NCBI GenBank assembly: GCA_002336105.1
Contig: DDEQ01000034.1
Location: 93,851 to 157,850, forward strand
Source of the DNA: Chthonomonas sp. UBA1950
GTDB taxonomy: Bacteria; Armatimonadota; Fimbriimonadia; Fimbriimonadales; Fimbriimonadaceae
Length of the DNA stretch: 64,000 nucleotides
Reading direction: 5' to 3'
In this document: in pieces, positions 10,159-19,609 of the stretch
How the letters are laid out: every line of letters starts with the position of its first letter
How positions within the stretch are numbered: position 1 is the stretch's first letter
Notes under the pieces: generated by a model
Database searches by the model: none
Told to the model about the DNA's origin: nothing
The model's input: the letters and a program-made list of their open reading frames with translations, nothing else
Program-made: the position numbers and the translations under genes

Positions 10159-11311
10159 TGATAACGGCTTGAACCTCTTTTGAATCTAGATATTCTTTCA
10201 TTCCACTCGCAGTAAACGCCTTTGGATCTTTGCCAGGAACCAGAACCATGAAGGTCGGTGTTCCCTGAATGCCGATCGCATTCGCAGCGTTTAGGTCACG
10301 AGTTACTACGTCGTAAATGGGGTCTTTGTCGTTTTGAATATGCTTTTGGAGGTCTTCTGTATCGAGTCCAACCTTCTTTGCGGCATCAAGCAAGATCTGT
10401 GTATCTTCGATAATCGTGCCGTTGCCAGCCGCCATCGAAGTCTCCAAGAACTCCCAGAACTTGCCTTTTGTCGCTGCATATTCGGCCATTGTCGCCGCCA
10501 AAGAACCAAGTTTGTGCATTTGAAGCGGAAAGTGCCGGTAAACCAACCGGATGCGCCCTCGATTGTTACGAACAAGGTCTTTAACCAGGGGCGAAGTTTT
10601 CTGACATGTTGGGCAACAAATATCTGCAAACTCGATGATCGTCACAGGAGCGGTTTCACTACCGAAGATATGGGCATCCTTCGGAACTAGATCGACCTTC
10701 TTTGCAATATCTGGCGGGACATAAGCGGCAATCTTTTGAGAAGAAGAAGAGCTAAATCCCATTGCTAGCGCAGCCACAATCGAGACAACAGCCAAGGCTC
10801 CAATGAGTGCGTAGTCCTTCTTAACGACAGTTTCTTCTTCTTCACCCATGTCATCTACGGCAGAAGTCAACAGGGCATAGAAGATCAAAGTGATCGTCAT
10901 CGTCACAGCTGAAGCAAGACAGTAGATGCAGGTGGCATGAATCACGGCGAGTGCATAAACCTGCAAACCGATACTGATGATCGTGCCTAATGCTGCCGCA
11001 ACATATCCAAGTGTCGTAGTAAGAGCTGATTTCTTGAACCCGTAGAGTGACCTCGAAATCGCAAATCCTGCAAAAGCAATATAAGCAACCAGTCCAAATG
11101 CGGCGGTCGGCACTCCATTTTTACCGCCAACGACCGAGCTCGGGTGATTCGCGATGATGTCGCACCCTTTTGCTGGGCCGCACGGCAATGAAACACCGAG
11201 GACTTTTTCGAGAGTCAGCACGCCCGCGAGAAAAACGCCAACGAATGCTAGAAAGAGCAATATGCGATTGTAGGTGATCGCCTTCACAGGAGCATTATAC
11301 GGTTCCGACAT
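10148..11311 (-). CDS. VKOR-DsbA fusion (disulfide bond formation)
   Basis: 387-residue fusion of a vitamin K epoxide reductase membrane domain with a DsbA-like thioredoxin domain, able to make and re-oxidise disulfides in the periplasm using quinone. The VKOR part has the loop cysteines C44 and C50, about five membrane helices and the active pair C128-IY-C131. A charged EEEE linker and one more helix lead to the thioredoxin domain with C233-P-T-C236 and the cis-Pro segment [10 protein letters not shown]. All redox cysteines are intact. Such fusions replace the DsbA/DsbB pair in several phyla. It heads the mnmA-hlyIII-hisS run. Confidence 0.9.
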   Translation of the reverse strand: MSEPYNAPVKAITYNRILLFLAFVGVFLAGVLTLEKVLGVSLPCGPAKGCDIIANHPSSVVGGKNGVPTAAFGLVAYIAFAGFAISRSLYGFKKSALTTTLGYVAAALGTIISIGLQVYALAVIHATCIYCLASAVTMTITLIFYALLTSAVDDMGEEEETVVKKDYALIGALAVVSIVAALAMGFSSSSSQKIAAYVPPDIAKKVDLVPKDAHIFGSETAPVTIIEFADICCPTCQKTSPLVKDLVRNNRGRIRLVYRHFPLQMHKLGSLAATMAEYAATKGKFWEFLETSMAAGNGTIIEDTQILLDAAKKVGLDTEDLQKHIQNDKDPIYDVVTRDLNAANAIGIQGTPTFMVLVPGKDPKAFTASGMKEYLDSKEVQAVINGK

Positions 11312-11409
11312 GAATTGATGCCTTACGACACGGGTCGCAACAGCATAAACGGCAAGGAAAGGGCCACAGTTCCGGTCTACAGAAAACTCGCAAAGGTTCT
11401 TTCAGCAAA

Positions 11410-11682
11410 TCAACGGGTAAAGCTGATATCGAAACATTTTCCAGGGTTTTCGGCAGTCAAATGGGCATCAACCGACTCAACTCGTCCGGGTCCAAGCTTG
11501 AGTGCTGCAACAAAGTCATAGAGAATTTCATCAGATAAATGTCCGGCAATGATTTCTACCGTCCTCTCTCTTGAATTCCAGACTTCTCCCACAATTTCAC
11601 GATCTATCGCCAAGTCACACACATAGGCACGAAATCCGACACCTTGAACTCGACCAAGGACGCTTATTCTGAGCACTGTCAT
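11410..11682 (-). CDS. acyP: Acylphosphatase
   Basis: 90-residue enzyme hydrolysing carboxyl-phosphate bonds. The acylphosphatase signature GRVQGVGFRAYV is at residues 11-22 with the catalytic Arg, and the catalytic Asn is in GEVWNSRERTVEI near 40. The ATG at 11682 sits directly against a GGGAG with no spacer. GTG at 11676, two codons later, has the same GGGAG six bases upstream and may be the real start. The start is only 19 bp from the divergent gene at 11702, leaving little room for two promoters. Confidence 0.9.
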   Translation of the reverse strand: MTVLRISVLGRVQGVGFRAYVCDLAIDREIVGEVWNSRERTVEIIAGHLSDEILYDFVAALKLGPGRVESVDAHLTAENPGKCFDISFTR

Positions 11683-11701
11683 CTCCCATAATCATGACGT
11701 A

Positions 11702-11992
11702 ATGGCTTCGAACTGGCTCGATAATGGGGGTGCCTTTTGGCTGATTGGATTTGCTTGGTGCACTGCGGCACTTTTCTTCTACATTGCCAGTATCAGGCTT
11801 GGCAAATTCAAGGGAGCAGAAACTGACGGTTGCCTCATCTCCGTGCTATGCGAAATGTGCGTTCTGATCGGTGGTGCAAGCGGCTTGCTCATCCCAGGAA
11901 GAGCGTCATTATGGGCATCTATCATCGGTTGCATTGCCCTCCCAGCCGCAGCACTTAGTCTTTGGTCTCGAAAAACTGCTCCGCGAAGGTAG
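11702..11992 (+). CDS. Small membrane protein of unknown function
   Basis: 96 residues, not recognised. It has three hydrophobic stretches (FWLIGFAWCTAALFFYIASI, LCEMCVLIGGASGLLI, IIGCIALPAAALSLW) and a basic C-terminus, so it is probably an inner-membrane protein with three helices. It ends 9 bp before leuB and may be in the same transcript. No Shine-Dalgarno sequence is obvious before the ATG. Confidence 0.5.
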   Translation: MASNWLDNGGAFWLIGFAWCTAALFFYIASIRLGKFKGAETDGCLISVLCEMCVLIGGASGLLIPGRASLWASIIGCIALPAAALSLWSRKTAPRR

Positions 11993-12001
11993 CATAGCTA
12001 C

Positions 12002-13087
12002 ATGCCGAAGAAGATAGCGGTCCTTGCTGGAGATGGTATTGGACCTGAGGTTATCGCCGAAGCCATCAAAGTGTTGAACGCAACTGGCGTCAACTTTGAA
12101 TATGAACATGCGCTCATTGGGGGCGCAGCATATGATGATTGCGGTAATCCGTTACCAAGCTCTACGCTTGAACTATGCAAGAAGTCTCACGCCGTTCTTT
12201 TAGGCGCGGTTGGCGGTCCGAAGTGGGACACGATCCAACCGATATCTCTTCGGCCGGAAGTAGGAGCCTTATTACCGCTCCGTAGCGGGCTCAATCTGTT
12301 CGCGAATGTTCGACCAGCTAAGACTCTCAGGCCCTTACTCATGGCAAGTCCCCTCAAGAGTTCTAGGGGTCTTGTTGATTTAGTCGTCGTTCGAGAATTG
12401 ACCGGCGGAATCTATTTCGGTCAACCAAGAGAAAGACGCGAAAACGGAACCGTTGCAGTCGATACTTGCATATACTCGAAAGCCGAAATCGAACGAATTG
12501 CCGCTCAAGCTTTTGTAATTGCAAGACAGAGAAGACACGAGATTGTAAGTGTTGATAAGGCAAACGTTCTTGAGACCTCGCGACTCTGGAGGGAAACCGT
12601 CACTGCGATGAGCGCTGATAATCCCGATGTCAAGGTCAGTCATATGCTGATTGATAACTGCGCAATGCAACTCGTTAGAGACCCAAGTCAGTTCGACGTG
12701 ATCTTGACTGAGAATATGTTCGGCGACATTCTATCGGACGAAGCGTCGATGATAACAGGCTCGCTCGGTCTTTTGCCTTCTGCAAGCCTCAGCGAAAAGA
12801 GAAATGACGACTGCCTCTTTGGCTTGTACGAACCGGTTCACGGATCAGCACCTGACATCGCCGGACAGGGACGAGCTAACCCATTAGCGGCGATACTTTC
12901 AGCAGCGCTGATGCTTCGATACACATTTAACGACGACCGAAATGCCACACGCATAGAAAACGCTGTCGAGCACGCTCTGGAAGCTGGTCTTCGAACCGCT
13001 GACATCTATGAGAAGGGTTGCAAACTCGTCTCCACTTCCGATATGGGCGATGCGATAGCCTTTAAGGTAGACGACGCCGCTTCATAA
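12002..13087 (+). CDS. leuB: 3-isopropylmalate dehydrogenase
   Basis: Third step of leucine synthesis: NAD-dependent oxidation and decarboxylation of 3-isopropylmalate. 361 residues. Seen: [13 protein letters not shown] near the N-terminus, [11 protein letters not shown] near 67, [13 protein letters not shown] near 94, [12 protein letters not shown] near 130, the metal-binding run [17 protein letters not shown] near 240 and the NAD-binding [15 protein letters not shown] near 276, which is typical of LeuB rather than isocitrate dehydrogenase. No leuA, leuC or leuD is adjacent, so the pathway is split around the genome. Confidence 0.96.
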   Translation: MPKKIAVLAGDGIGPEVIAEAIKVLNATGVNFEYEHALIGGAAYDDCGNPLPSSTLELCKKSHAVLLGAVGGPKWDTIQPISLRPEVGALLPLRSGLNLFANVRPAKTLRPLLMASPLKSSRGLVDLVVVRELTGGIYFGQPRERRENGTVAVDTCIYSKAEIERIAAQAFVIARQRRHEIVSVDKANVLETSRLWRETVTAMSADNPDVKVSHMLIDNCAMQLVRDPSQFDVILTENMFGDILSDEASMITGSLGLLPSASLSEKRNDDCLFGLYEPVHGSAPDIAGQGRANPLAAILSAALMLRYTFNDDRNATRIENAVEHALEAGLRTADIYEKGCKLVSTSDMGDAIAFKVDDAAS

Positions 13088-13095
13088 TTACGCCT

Positions 13096-13581
13096 ATGCT
13101 CACTTCGGTGTGGGTCCATCGGGGACGGCATGAGCTGATTCCCATCGTCAAAATGCTCTTCGAGGAATACCAAGAAGAGCTTGACATTGACTTGTGCTTT
13201 CAAGGCTTCGAAGAAGAGTTGCGAAATCTTCCTGGCAAGTATGGACCGCCGAAAGGAGCGCTTCTTCTCATTCTTGATGGTTCTGCTCCGGTTGGCTGCG
13301 GAGCTTTGAAGGATCTTGGCGACTCTGTTTGCGAGTTGAAACGAATCTACGTTCGCCCTCAATATCGCAACGTTGGAGTGGGGAAAGACATTACTCTTAC
13401 CCTGCTTGAACATGCCGATTCTCTCCGCTATACAACCGCACGGCTTGATTCATTGAAACGGCTCGTGGCAGCCATTCGACTTTATGAAAGGCTCGGATTT
13501 CGATTAACCGAGCCGTATAATCACAATCCCGAGCCTGACGTTGTCTATATGGAGCGGCCAGTTCGGTTAACTTCGTCGTAG
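13096..13581 (+). CDS. GNAT family N-acetyltransferase
   Basis: 161 residues with the acetyl-CoA-binding GNAT core: GCGALKDLGDSVCELKRIYVRPQYRNVGVGKDIT, in which V-RPQYRNVGVGK is the pyrophosphate-binding loop (motif A). It is followed by AAIRLYERLGFRLTEPY (motif B). The acceptor substrate is unknown. It starts 8 bp after the leuB stop and is probably co-transcribed; its end overlaps the convergent GH127 gene by 15 bp. Confidence 0.85.
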   Translation: MLTSVWVHRGRHELIPIVKMLFEEYQEELDIDLCFQGFEEELRNLPGKYGPPKGALLLILDGSAPVGCGALKDLGDSVCELKRIYVRPQYRNVGVGKDITLTLLEHADSLRYTTARLDSLKRLVAAIRLYERLGFRLTEPYNHNPEPDVVYMERPVRLTSS

Positions 13582-14433
13582 CCAAACGAGCATGCTATTA
13601 GCGCCTCGGTTGTTCCAAGCGAAATATGGAATCAAGGAGACACTAACCGACTCGACCGAAGTTGAGCCTAATGGTCGATAGAGTTCGCCGAGTTCTTCTT
13701 CAAGTTCGCGTACTCCCTCTACCTTGAGCGCCACAATGCCTGGAAGTCCGTCAGCAGTCGTTTTTTCGATTTCAGCCTCGCTGTCGATGGCGAGAAGTTG
13801 AGGCGCAAAACCAAGATCCTTTTCTTCGGCACAATACACAACTGGCCCGAGCGTCAGCGCGGTGCGTCCGAGGTCGTCTCGTACTCGTGGATCAGCCTCA
13901 ACCCAAGTTGGCTCAGTCTCCAAGTCGATTGTAAGCACTTCACCTTTCGTCCAGACGCGGTTGTAAACGGCATAACCGTCCTCGTATTCAGCCGGATTTT
14001 CCAGCCCAGGTAGTTCAGCGTTCACTTCGATAGCCCAGTCTGGTATTCGAACCCTAAGCGCGAAGGTCGTTGGCTTCTCTGGGAAGACTTGAATCTGGTA
14101 TTTACCATTCCACGGATAGCCACCGGTGATCTCGAAGCGAACCTTCGTTCCATTTAGGGTGACTTCCCCGCTCATGTCGGCGGGAATGTGAATATACAGA
14201 TCACTTTCTGAGGCACCGGCTAGATAGCTACCCACGTTGCCAATCAGACGAGCAATGTTGGGAGGGCAGCAAGCACAGGTGAACCACGGAACCCTTGCAT
14301 GTTGTCCCCGGCTTTCCAGTGGATTGTCGTAATAGAAGCTGGTTCCATCGAGTGAAATTCCGCTGATTGTTCCGTTGTATAAAGCGCGCTCGATGACTTC
14401 AACATAATCACCGTTCCCGGTCATCTCAAGCAT
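13567..14433 (-). CDS. GH127 beta-L-arabinofuranosidase, C-terminal part after an in-frame stop
   Basis: 288 residues that continue the preceding part in exactly the same frame after a single TAA. MLEMTGNGDYVEVIERALYNG followed by FTCACCPPNIARL is the GH127 (DUF1680) catalytic region. In characterised GH127 enzymes the CxCC cysteines bind zinc, and one of them is the nucleophile. C-terminal beta-sandwich sequence follows. An ATG touches the TAA (TAAATG), and GGGGA lies seven bases before that ATG, so coupled re-initiation could give a separate polypeptide. Alone this part lacks the Glu and Cys zinc ligands of the other half. The gene is either inactivated, recently split, or carries a sequencing error. 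Confidence 0.8.
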   Translation of the reverse strand: MLEMTGNGDYVEVIERALYNGTISGISLDGTSFYYDNPLESRGQHARVPWFTCACCPPNIARLIGNVGSYLAGASESDLYIHIPADMSGEVTLNGTKVRFEITGGYPWNGKYQIQVFPEKPTTFALRVRIPDWAIEVNAELPGLENPAEYEDGYAVYNRVWTKGEVLTIDLETEPTWVEADPRVRDDLGRTALTLGPVVYCAEEKDLGFAPQLLAIDSEAEIEKTTADGLPGIVALKVEGVRELEEELGELYRPLGSTSVESVSVSLIPYFAWNNRGANSMLVWLRRS

Positions 14434-15480
14434 TTAGTGTCCCCAAAACACGAGGCCACATGCCGCACAAGTTTCGGCGTAAGCGCTCATGTTCGGTAAA
14501 TCAAAATCGGTCGTAAATCCTTCGTTCTTCGAACTTGGGCCAATTCCACCCGTCACATACATTCTCTTTTGAACAAGATTGTTCCAGCACCGAGTCAATG
14601 CTTCTTCGAGTTGGGCATCCTCAAGTCCGTCGGCGAGGTCAGCAGCGGCAATGTATAAGTACATCGCTCGCACAGCGTGTCCAACTACATCATCGTGTTC
14701 GCGAATGGGTTTGTGATCTTGGTTGTACTCTCCTGAGTATTCGCCTTCATTCAGCAACAAAGTGTTCATCCAGGGCGAAATCGCCAAAATCTCTGGATCC
14801 ATCATTTCAGCTCCGAGGGGACTTGGTCTATGCCCTCGCATTTCAACCATCCATCGCGCAAACTCGCGGTATTTCTTGTCGCCCGTAGCGTTTGAAAGCC
14901 TAATGAGAGCTAACTCGATCTCTTCGTGACCGCAATACCCCAGACGCTTGCCCGGGCCTAAGATGGACATGAGGTGGTCAGCAAACTTAATCGAAACTTC
15001 GAGCAAGCGCCTGTCGCCAAGACAACAAAAGAGCGCATCTGCGGCTTCCATCAGGTGACCAGCGCAGTACATTTCATGCATCGCATTCAGATTGCGAAGC
15101 TTGTCATTCGGATGATCTAGTTGGAAGTAAGTGTTGAGATAGCCCGATTCTTCTTGAGCTGCTTGGATAAGCTCGATAGCCTCATCAATCATCGGTTGAA
15201 GCTTTGACTTAGCAGAGATATTCTCTGATCCAGCGATCGCGTAGGCGCAGGCTTCTAGCCATTTATAAATGTCGCTGTCGTTGAAGAACAGACCCTGAAA
15301 ACCACCTGTTTCTTTGTTTACGACGCGGCGAAAATTCTCTAATCGCCCGGTGTCTATAATCTGCTTATATTCGGCTGGCAACGTTTGTTCAATGAGAACT
15401 GTCTGCCACCGTGACCAGAACGGATCCGTGATTTTCAGTTTCTTAATCGGCAAACTGCGCATACGTCGTCGAAATGACAT
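14434..15480 (-). CDS. GH127 beta-L-arabinofuranosidase, N-terminal part ending at an in-frame TAA
   Basis: 348 residues of the GH127 alpha/alpha barrel, from KITDPFWSRWQTVL through FNDSDIYKWLEACAYA and MHEMYCAGHLMEAA to ETCAACGLVFWGH. It then stops at TAA (14434-14436), where homologues continue with WxxRMLELTG. With the next part it totals about 637 residues, the normal full length, with no frame change. ETC supplies the Glu and Cys ligands of the catalytic zinc; the remaining cysteines lie beyond the stop. The full enzyme would remove L-arabinofuranose from plant glycans. It has no export signal, so it would be cytoplasmic. Confidence 0.85.
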   Translation of the reverse strand: MSFRRRMRSLPIKKLKITDPFWSRWQTVLIEQTLPAEYKQIIDTGRLENFRRVVNKETGGFQGLFFNDSDIYKWLEACAYAIAGSENISAKSKLQPMIDEAIELIQAAQEESGYLNTYFQLDHPNDKLRNLNAMHEMYCAGHLMEAADALFCCLGDRRLLEVSIKFADHLMSILGPGKRLGYCGHEEIELALIRLSNATGDKKYREFARWMVEMRGHRPSPLGAEMMDPEILAISPWMNTLLLNEGEYSGEYNQDHKPIREHDDVVGHAVRAMYLYIAAADLADGLEDAQLEEALTRCWNNLVQKRMYVTGGIGPSSKNEGFTTDFDLPNMSAYAETCAACGLVFWGH

Positions 15481-15504
15481 TGCGCAAGCTTACCGATTGA
15501 CAAA

Positions 15505-15903
15505 CTAAGGTCGAACCTCTTCTTTCTTATCATGCTCTTTCATTAGCGTTTTCAGCTTCTCTTTCTGTTCCGCTGTGAGCAGATTCAACACTCCATCGCG
15601 GACCTGCTTCATAATGCCTCTGATTTCCTCGGTCTTTTGCTCTTGGGACAGAGAGCTACTTCGTACCTTCATGATATTTCTCCGCCCGTCGTTAACAACC
15701 TGTTTGATGCTCTTCTTCTGAGAATCGGAAAGGTTCAGTTGTTGCAAAACGAGCGTTAGCTTTCCAGCATGGCGTGCTCTCAATTGTTCAAGGTTTCCTC
15801 GACCAAAGGTTGGCTCACCTTGAGATGTTTGAGCTGCTCCGTAAGTCATGAGAACCCCTGCCAAAGTGATGGTGGAAATGGCTTTGCAATAAAACATATT
15901 CAT
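15505..15903 (-). CDS. Spy/CpxP-like periplasmic LTxxQ protein
   Basis: About 132 residues. I start it at ATG 15903 because AAAGGA lies seven bases upstream; the longer frame from 15948 adds a charged tail before the signal peptide. MNMFYCKAISTITLAGVLMTYGAA is a signal peptide. The mature part is charged and helical, with LNLSDSQKKSIKQVV and LTAEQKEKLKTLM, the paired LTxxQ-type motifs of the Spy/CpxP family of periplasmic chaperones and stress sensors. Many Gram-negative bacteria have such proteins; a specific role cannot be assigned. Confidence 0.65.
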   Translation of the reverse strand: MNMFYCKAISTITLAGVLMTYGAAQTSQGEPTFGRGNLEQLRARHAGKLTLVLQQLNLSDSQKKSIKQVVNDGRRNIMKVRSSSLSQEQKTEEIRGIMKQVRDGVLNLLTAEQKEKLKTLMKEHDKKEEVRP

Positions 15904-16058
15904 TCGTTTTCCTTTCGGTTTTTCTTCGGCGCGCAACCGCGACAACATTAGGAACGGACGCTCATGCTCCTAAAATGTTCACTTTCACTCAGACGTAAGA
16001 CAGTTTGAATGCATTCGTGCGAAGGATGCTAGACAAACAACGTAGAAGCCGCTTGATA

Positions 16059-17465
16059 ATGCGAACACTGTGTTGGCTCCGCCGCGATTTAAGGCTTAGA
16101 GATAACTCAGCTTTAGAACTAGCTACTTCGATAGGACAACAATCCGCGGTCCTCTTTGTGTTCGATACTTGCATTCTGTCAGCCTTACGAAACAAGTTGG
16201 ACAGGCGGGTCGACTTCATCTACAAATCACTTGTCGAACTTGATCATGAGCTCAAAAAATTGGGATCGCAGCTAATCGTCAGAATTGGAGATCCGATTAG
16301 AGAAATCCCCTTTGTAGCCAGTCAACTAGGAATTGCTAAGGTCTTTTGCAGTCAAGATTACGAGGAATATGCCGTTCAGCGGGACGACCAAGTTCGATCA
16401 AAACTCGACTCTTTTGGCATCGAGTTTCATCCGGTCAAAGATCATGTCATTTTTGACGGCAACGAAATTGCGACACAATCAGGCACTCCGTTTACGGTCT
16501 ACACTCCTTTTTCCCGCGCATGGCGCAATAGATTCTCGCAGGCAGACTATTGTTCAGAGCGGGCGCCTAACCTCGATAACCTTCTACCTCGATCCGTTGT
16601 CGAATCGGCGTCATGCAAGTGGGGTCTTTCCGAGATTGGTTTTGAGCCGACCGATTTGCAGATGACCGCCGGTGAGCTTGGAGCCATGAGTCGGCTGAGC
16701 GCATTCCTCCCCAAAATGTCTCGATACAAACAAGATCGTGACTTCCCGGCTATTGATGGATGTAGTTCCCTTTCGACTGACCTCCGATTTGGAACCATTT
16801 CGGTTAGGGAATGTGTTCGTAACGCAATAGAACTTGGTCCAGATGGGGAAACTTGGCTAAATGAGTTGATCTGGCGGGAATTCTTCCACCACATCTTAGT
16901 GAACTTTCCAGTCGTCACTTCCGAGCCTTTCCGACCCCAATTTCGAAACCTTGTTTGGCCAGGTGAAAAAGACCATTTTGATAAGTGGCGCAACGGACAT
17001 ACTGGCTTCCCAATCGTGGATGCTGCAATGAGATGTCTCAATGCAACGGGACTGATGCCAAACCGTCTCAGAATGGTTGTCGCATCTTTTCTTACCAAAG
17101 ACTTGTTAATTGACTACCGATGGGGCGAGGCTTACTTTGCCGAAATGCTCTTAGATTTCGACTTGGCTTCGAACAACGGCAATTGGCAATGGTCTTCGTC
17201 TACAGGCTGCGATGCTCAACCGACTTTTCGCATTTTTAACCCTATCCTTCAGAGTCAGAAGTTTGACCCAAAAGGTCAGTTCATTCGACAATGGGTTCCC
17301 GAACTATCCCGTCTGTCCGATGATCTCATCCACTTTCCTGCCGCGAACAGAAGCGCTTGCCTATTCGAAGGAGTTGAACTCGGCGTGGATTATCCTGAAC
17401 CGATAGTGGATCACGCCGTCCAACGAGTTAAGGCGCTGGAGCTACTTAAGAGTTGCTCCAGCTAA
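16059..17465 (+). CDS. phr: Deoxyribodipyrimidine photolyase (class I, cryptochrome/photolyase family)
   Basis: Light-driven repair of UV pyrimidine dimers. I start at ATG 16059 so that the protein begins MRTLCWLRRDLRLRDN, the normal family N-terminus; the longer frame adds 18 unlikely residues. The N-terminal antenna-binding Rossmann domain is followed by the helical FAD domain: WLNELIWREFFHHIL near 268, FDKWRNGHTGFPIVDAAMR near 308, RLRMVVASFLTKDLLIDYRWGE near 340, and DFDLASNNGNWQWSSSTGCD near 368, which matches folate-type CPD photolyases. About 468 residues, full length. Confidence 0.95.
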   Translation: MRTLCWLRRDLRLRDNSALELATSIGQQSAVLFVFDTCILSALRNKLDRRVDFIYKSLVELDHELKKLGSQLIVRIGDPIREIPFVASQLGIAKVFCSQDYEEYAVQRDDQVRSKLDSFGIEFHPVKDHVIFDGNEIATQSGTPFTVYTPFSRAWRNRFSQADYCSERAPNLDNLLPRSVVESASCKWGLSEIGFEPTDLQMTAGELGAMSRLSAFLPKMSRYKQDRDFPAIDGCSSLSTDLRFGTISVRECVRNAIELGPDGETWLNELIWREFFHHILVNFPVVTSEPFRPQFRNLVWPGEKDHFDKWRNGHTGFPIVDAAMRCLNATGLMPNRLRMVVASFLTKDLLIDYRWGEAYFAEMLLDFDLASNNGNWQWSSSTGCDAQPTFRIFNPILQSQKFDPKGQFIRQWVPELSRLSDDLIHFPAANRSACLFEGVELGVDYPEPIVDHAVQRVKALELLKSCSS

Positions 17466-17481
17466 TATTGCCGGGTTGAAG

Positions 17482-18777
17482 TTAGGCCTTCAGCTTTGCT
17501 ATCGCTGCATCCAATACTGGATCAACCTTGTCGGTTGCTGGCTCGGTGACAACGATATCGGGCTTAATCGGGTTCTTTTCCAGCCGAACTCCTTTCGCAG
17601 TGACATAGTCACTAATTGGATACTGGACCTCGAATCCCGCCGGAAGCTTTCTATACACAGACGCAAGAACCGCTCCCCGAGACTCCTGCCCAACGACGAG
17701 TGAGCCAAGATTTTCCTTCAGAGCCCAAGCGCAGATCTCACTTGCACTAGCGGACCCTTTATTCACCAAGACTGCAATCTTGCCGCTGAAAGGTGGAACA
17801 TTGCCCTTTTTCGTCCTGTAGCTGTTCTTTGCCGATTTAGCCAGTTCATTCACATCAACCGATGCCTGACCGCCGTGTGCATCGGCATAGGCTTCTGAGG
17901 TCGATTTGTAGATAAATGTGCCAATGACAGTATTGTCTGGCATCAAAAGGCTCAACAAGTGCTGAAGATTGTTGATTGCTCCCCCACCGTTTGACCGTAA
18001 ATCGAGAACCAAAAACTTAGCCTTCGCAGCTTCACTAATCAATGTTTCGATATTATCTTTGTTATATCCACGAGTGAAGCTATGGATCTTGACCAAGGCT
18101 GTGTCTTCTGTTGGCCAAGTGACCGTATCTGGACGAACAGTGGAATAAGTGTCTCGCTTAACCTTAAGCTCGCGTTCTGCCCCTTCTTTTGGCTTCACTT
18201 TGATCGAAACTTCGGTGTCCTTTTCGCCCTGAAGAAGATCGGCACCCGATGCAGCGGCCCCCTCGATGGTTGTGATCGTATCGCCAACCTTCAATGAAGC
18301 TTTATCCGCTGGACTATCGGGAAAAACATAAGTGATGACCAACCCGGCCTCTTCGCTTCGAACGCTGACACCGATGCCTACGCTCGACACTCGAACTCTG
18401 GCTAGAGCTGCCCTCGGAGCGGAAAAACGAATATGGCTGATCCCAAAATCCTTAAGCGCAGCATTTACCTCGCGAACAAAGGAGGCTTCTGTCTTTGATT
18501 CGTCTACCGCTTCTTGATGTTTCTTGAGGAATTCCGGCCATTTGTTTAGGTCAACGCCGGGGACGAAAGCACGCGTAGTGATCGTTTGGCCGAGAGCATC
18601 CAAAATCTCCTTTTTAAGCTCAGGAGTTAATGTGTATGACGAAGCAGGCGATGCCGGCCCAGTAACAAACGGGTTATTGTCCTTCTTTTCAGGAGCCGAT
18701 GCGGGTTGAGCAAACCCAACAGACCACAACATCCCAAAAGCAAGGCAATAACGTGAAACATAACCACGAAAAGGCAT
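17482..18777 (-). CDS. S41 family C-terminal processing peptidase with PDZ domain
   Basis: 431-residue exported protease-like protein. Signal peptide MPFRGYVSRYCLAFGMLWSVGFAQPA, helical N-domain, PDZ domain near 125-205 (VGIGVSVRSEEAGLVITYVFPDSPADKASLKVGDTI in outline), then the S41 core with FLVLDLRSNGGG near 260 and the catalytic-serine segment NKGSASASEI near 343. At the place where CtpA has the catalytic lysine (TFGKG) the sequence reads SRGAVLAS, so that lysine is not seen. Many S41 paralogues have this GAVL form. It may use another base or be non-proteolytic. It is convergent with phr. Confidence 0.85.
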   Translation of the reverse strand: MPFRGYVSRYCLAFGMLWSVGFAQPASAPEKKDNNPFVTGPASPASSYTLTPELKKEILDALGQTITTRAFVPGVDLNKWPEFLKKHQEAVDESKTEASFVREVNAALKDFGISHIRFSAPRAALARVRVSSVGIGVSVRSEEAGLVITYVFPDSPADKASLKVGDTITTIEGAAASGADLLQGEKDTEVSIKVKPKEGAERELKVKRDTYSTVRPDTVTWPTEDTALVKIHSFTRGYNKDNIETLISEAAKAKFLVLDLRSNGGGAINNLQHLLSLLMPDNTVIGTFIYKSTSEAYADAHGGQASVDVNELAKSAKNSYRTKKGNVPPFSGKIAVLVNKGSASASEICAWALKENLGSLVVGQESRGAVLASVYRKLPAGFEVQYPISDYVTAKGVRLEKNPIKPDIVVTEPATDKVDPVLDAAIAKLKA

Positions 18778-18813
18778 GATAGCAATGTTACGACGATTCA
18801 GAACGTTGAGAGT

Positions 18814-19422
18814 TCAGAACTTACTAGTTAATGAAACACCTAAAAGCGTGTCTTGGTTTTGAAATAACATCCGAATTCCGAGTGCGGGGATTGGGCGCAC
18901 TTCGAAGCCGCTAGAAAATCTGAGACCGTTGTGCTCGAACATCACTCGAAATTCCTTACTAAAAGGGATCGAGGTTCCAACAAAACCGAAAGCTGGACCC
19001 TTGAGGTAAAAGCCGATCGTTGTGTCCGAATAGAACTCGCCGTTTATTGTTTCCGCGATATCTCTGAAAGTAGCGGCAAAGTACACGCGTCTGCCGTCCG
19101 CTGTTCGGTTGGCTACGTCTTGTACACCTACTGCCAATCCAGGGGTTAATCCAGGAATGGGTGAGATATGGTTATAAGCAAAATCAAAAGTGGTAACCGC
19201 CTTTGTCGCGTCAAATCTCTCGGTCCGCAGTTCGCAATCAAATGATTTGCCAATTCCGAGTCCAAAGTAGTTGTATTGAGTTCTAGACCGACTCGTCTCA
19301 GAAACATTCTCGATCCTAAAAGTCTCGTAGGCGAGCTTTCTTCCTGTCGGAATCGTGATCAACCGGTCCGCTTGCGACGTCGCCGCGACAAGCAGAGTAA
19401 TAGGAAGAAGCCATTTACGCAC
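18814..19422 (-). CDS. Exported protein of unknown function, barrel-like
   Basis: 202 residues, family not recognised. A signal peptide is visible (MRKWLLPITLLVAATSQA). The mature part is made of short alternating strands such as TFDFAYNHISPIPGLTPGLAVGVQDV and FRVMFEHNGLRFSSGFEVRP and ends GVSLTSKF with a terminal Phe, so a small outer-membrane beta-barrel is plausible. It resembles in style, not in identified family, the barrel-like proteins at 5780 and 27578. Confidence 0.5.
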   Translation of the reverse strand: MRKWLLPITLLVAATSQADRLITIPTGRKLAYETFRIENVSETSRSRTQYNYFGLGIGKSFDCELRTERFDATKAVTTFDFAYNHISPIPGLTPGLAVGVQDVANRTADGRRVYFAATFRDIAETINGEFYSDTTIGFYLKGPAFGFVGTSIPFSKEFRVMFEHNGLRFSSGFEVRPIPALGIRMLFQNQDTLLGVSLTSKF

Positions 19423-19609
19423 CGCGAGAGAATACCAAAAGTCGAATACCGAAGCTGGACCAGAAACAGGTTTATCGCGTAAACAGCCCGAAAGCGTGAA
19501 CTTATGCGGTTGGTTGATTCACTAGAATTAACTTTTCATCAATATCTCGCAACGTATCCTGGCTAACTTTTAGTTGCAAAGTGGAAGGAACCGGTACGCT
19601 TATAACCAT

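Noticed and set aside
11312..11409. Possible leader or RNA element between VKOR-DsbA and acylphosphatase genes
   Set aside because: No stable hairpin or conserved motif could be seen in the 98 bp.
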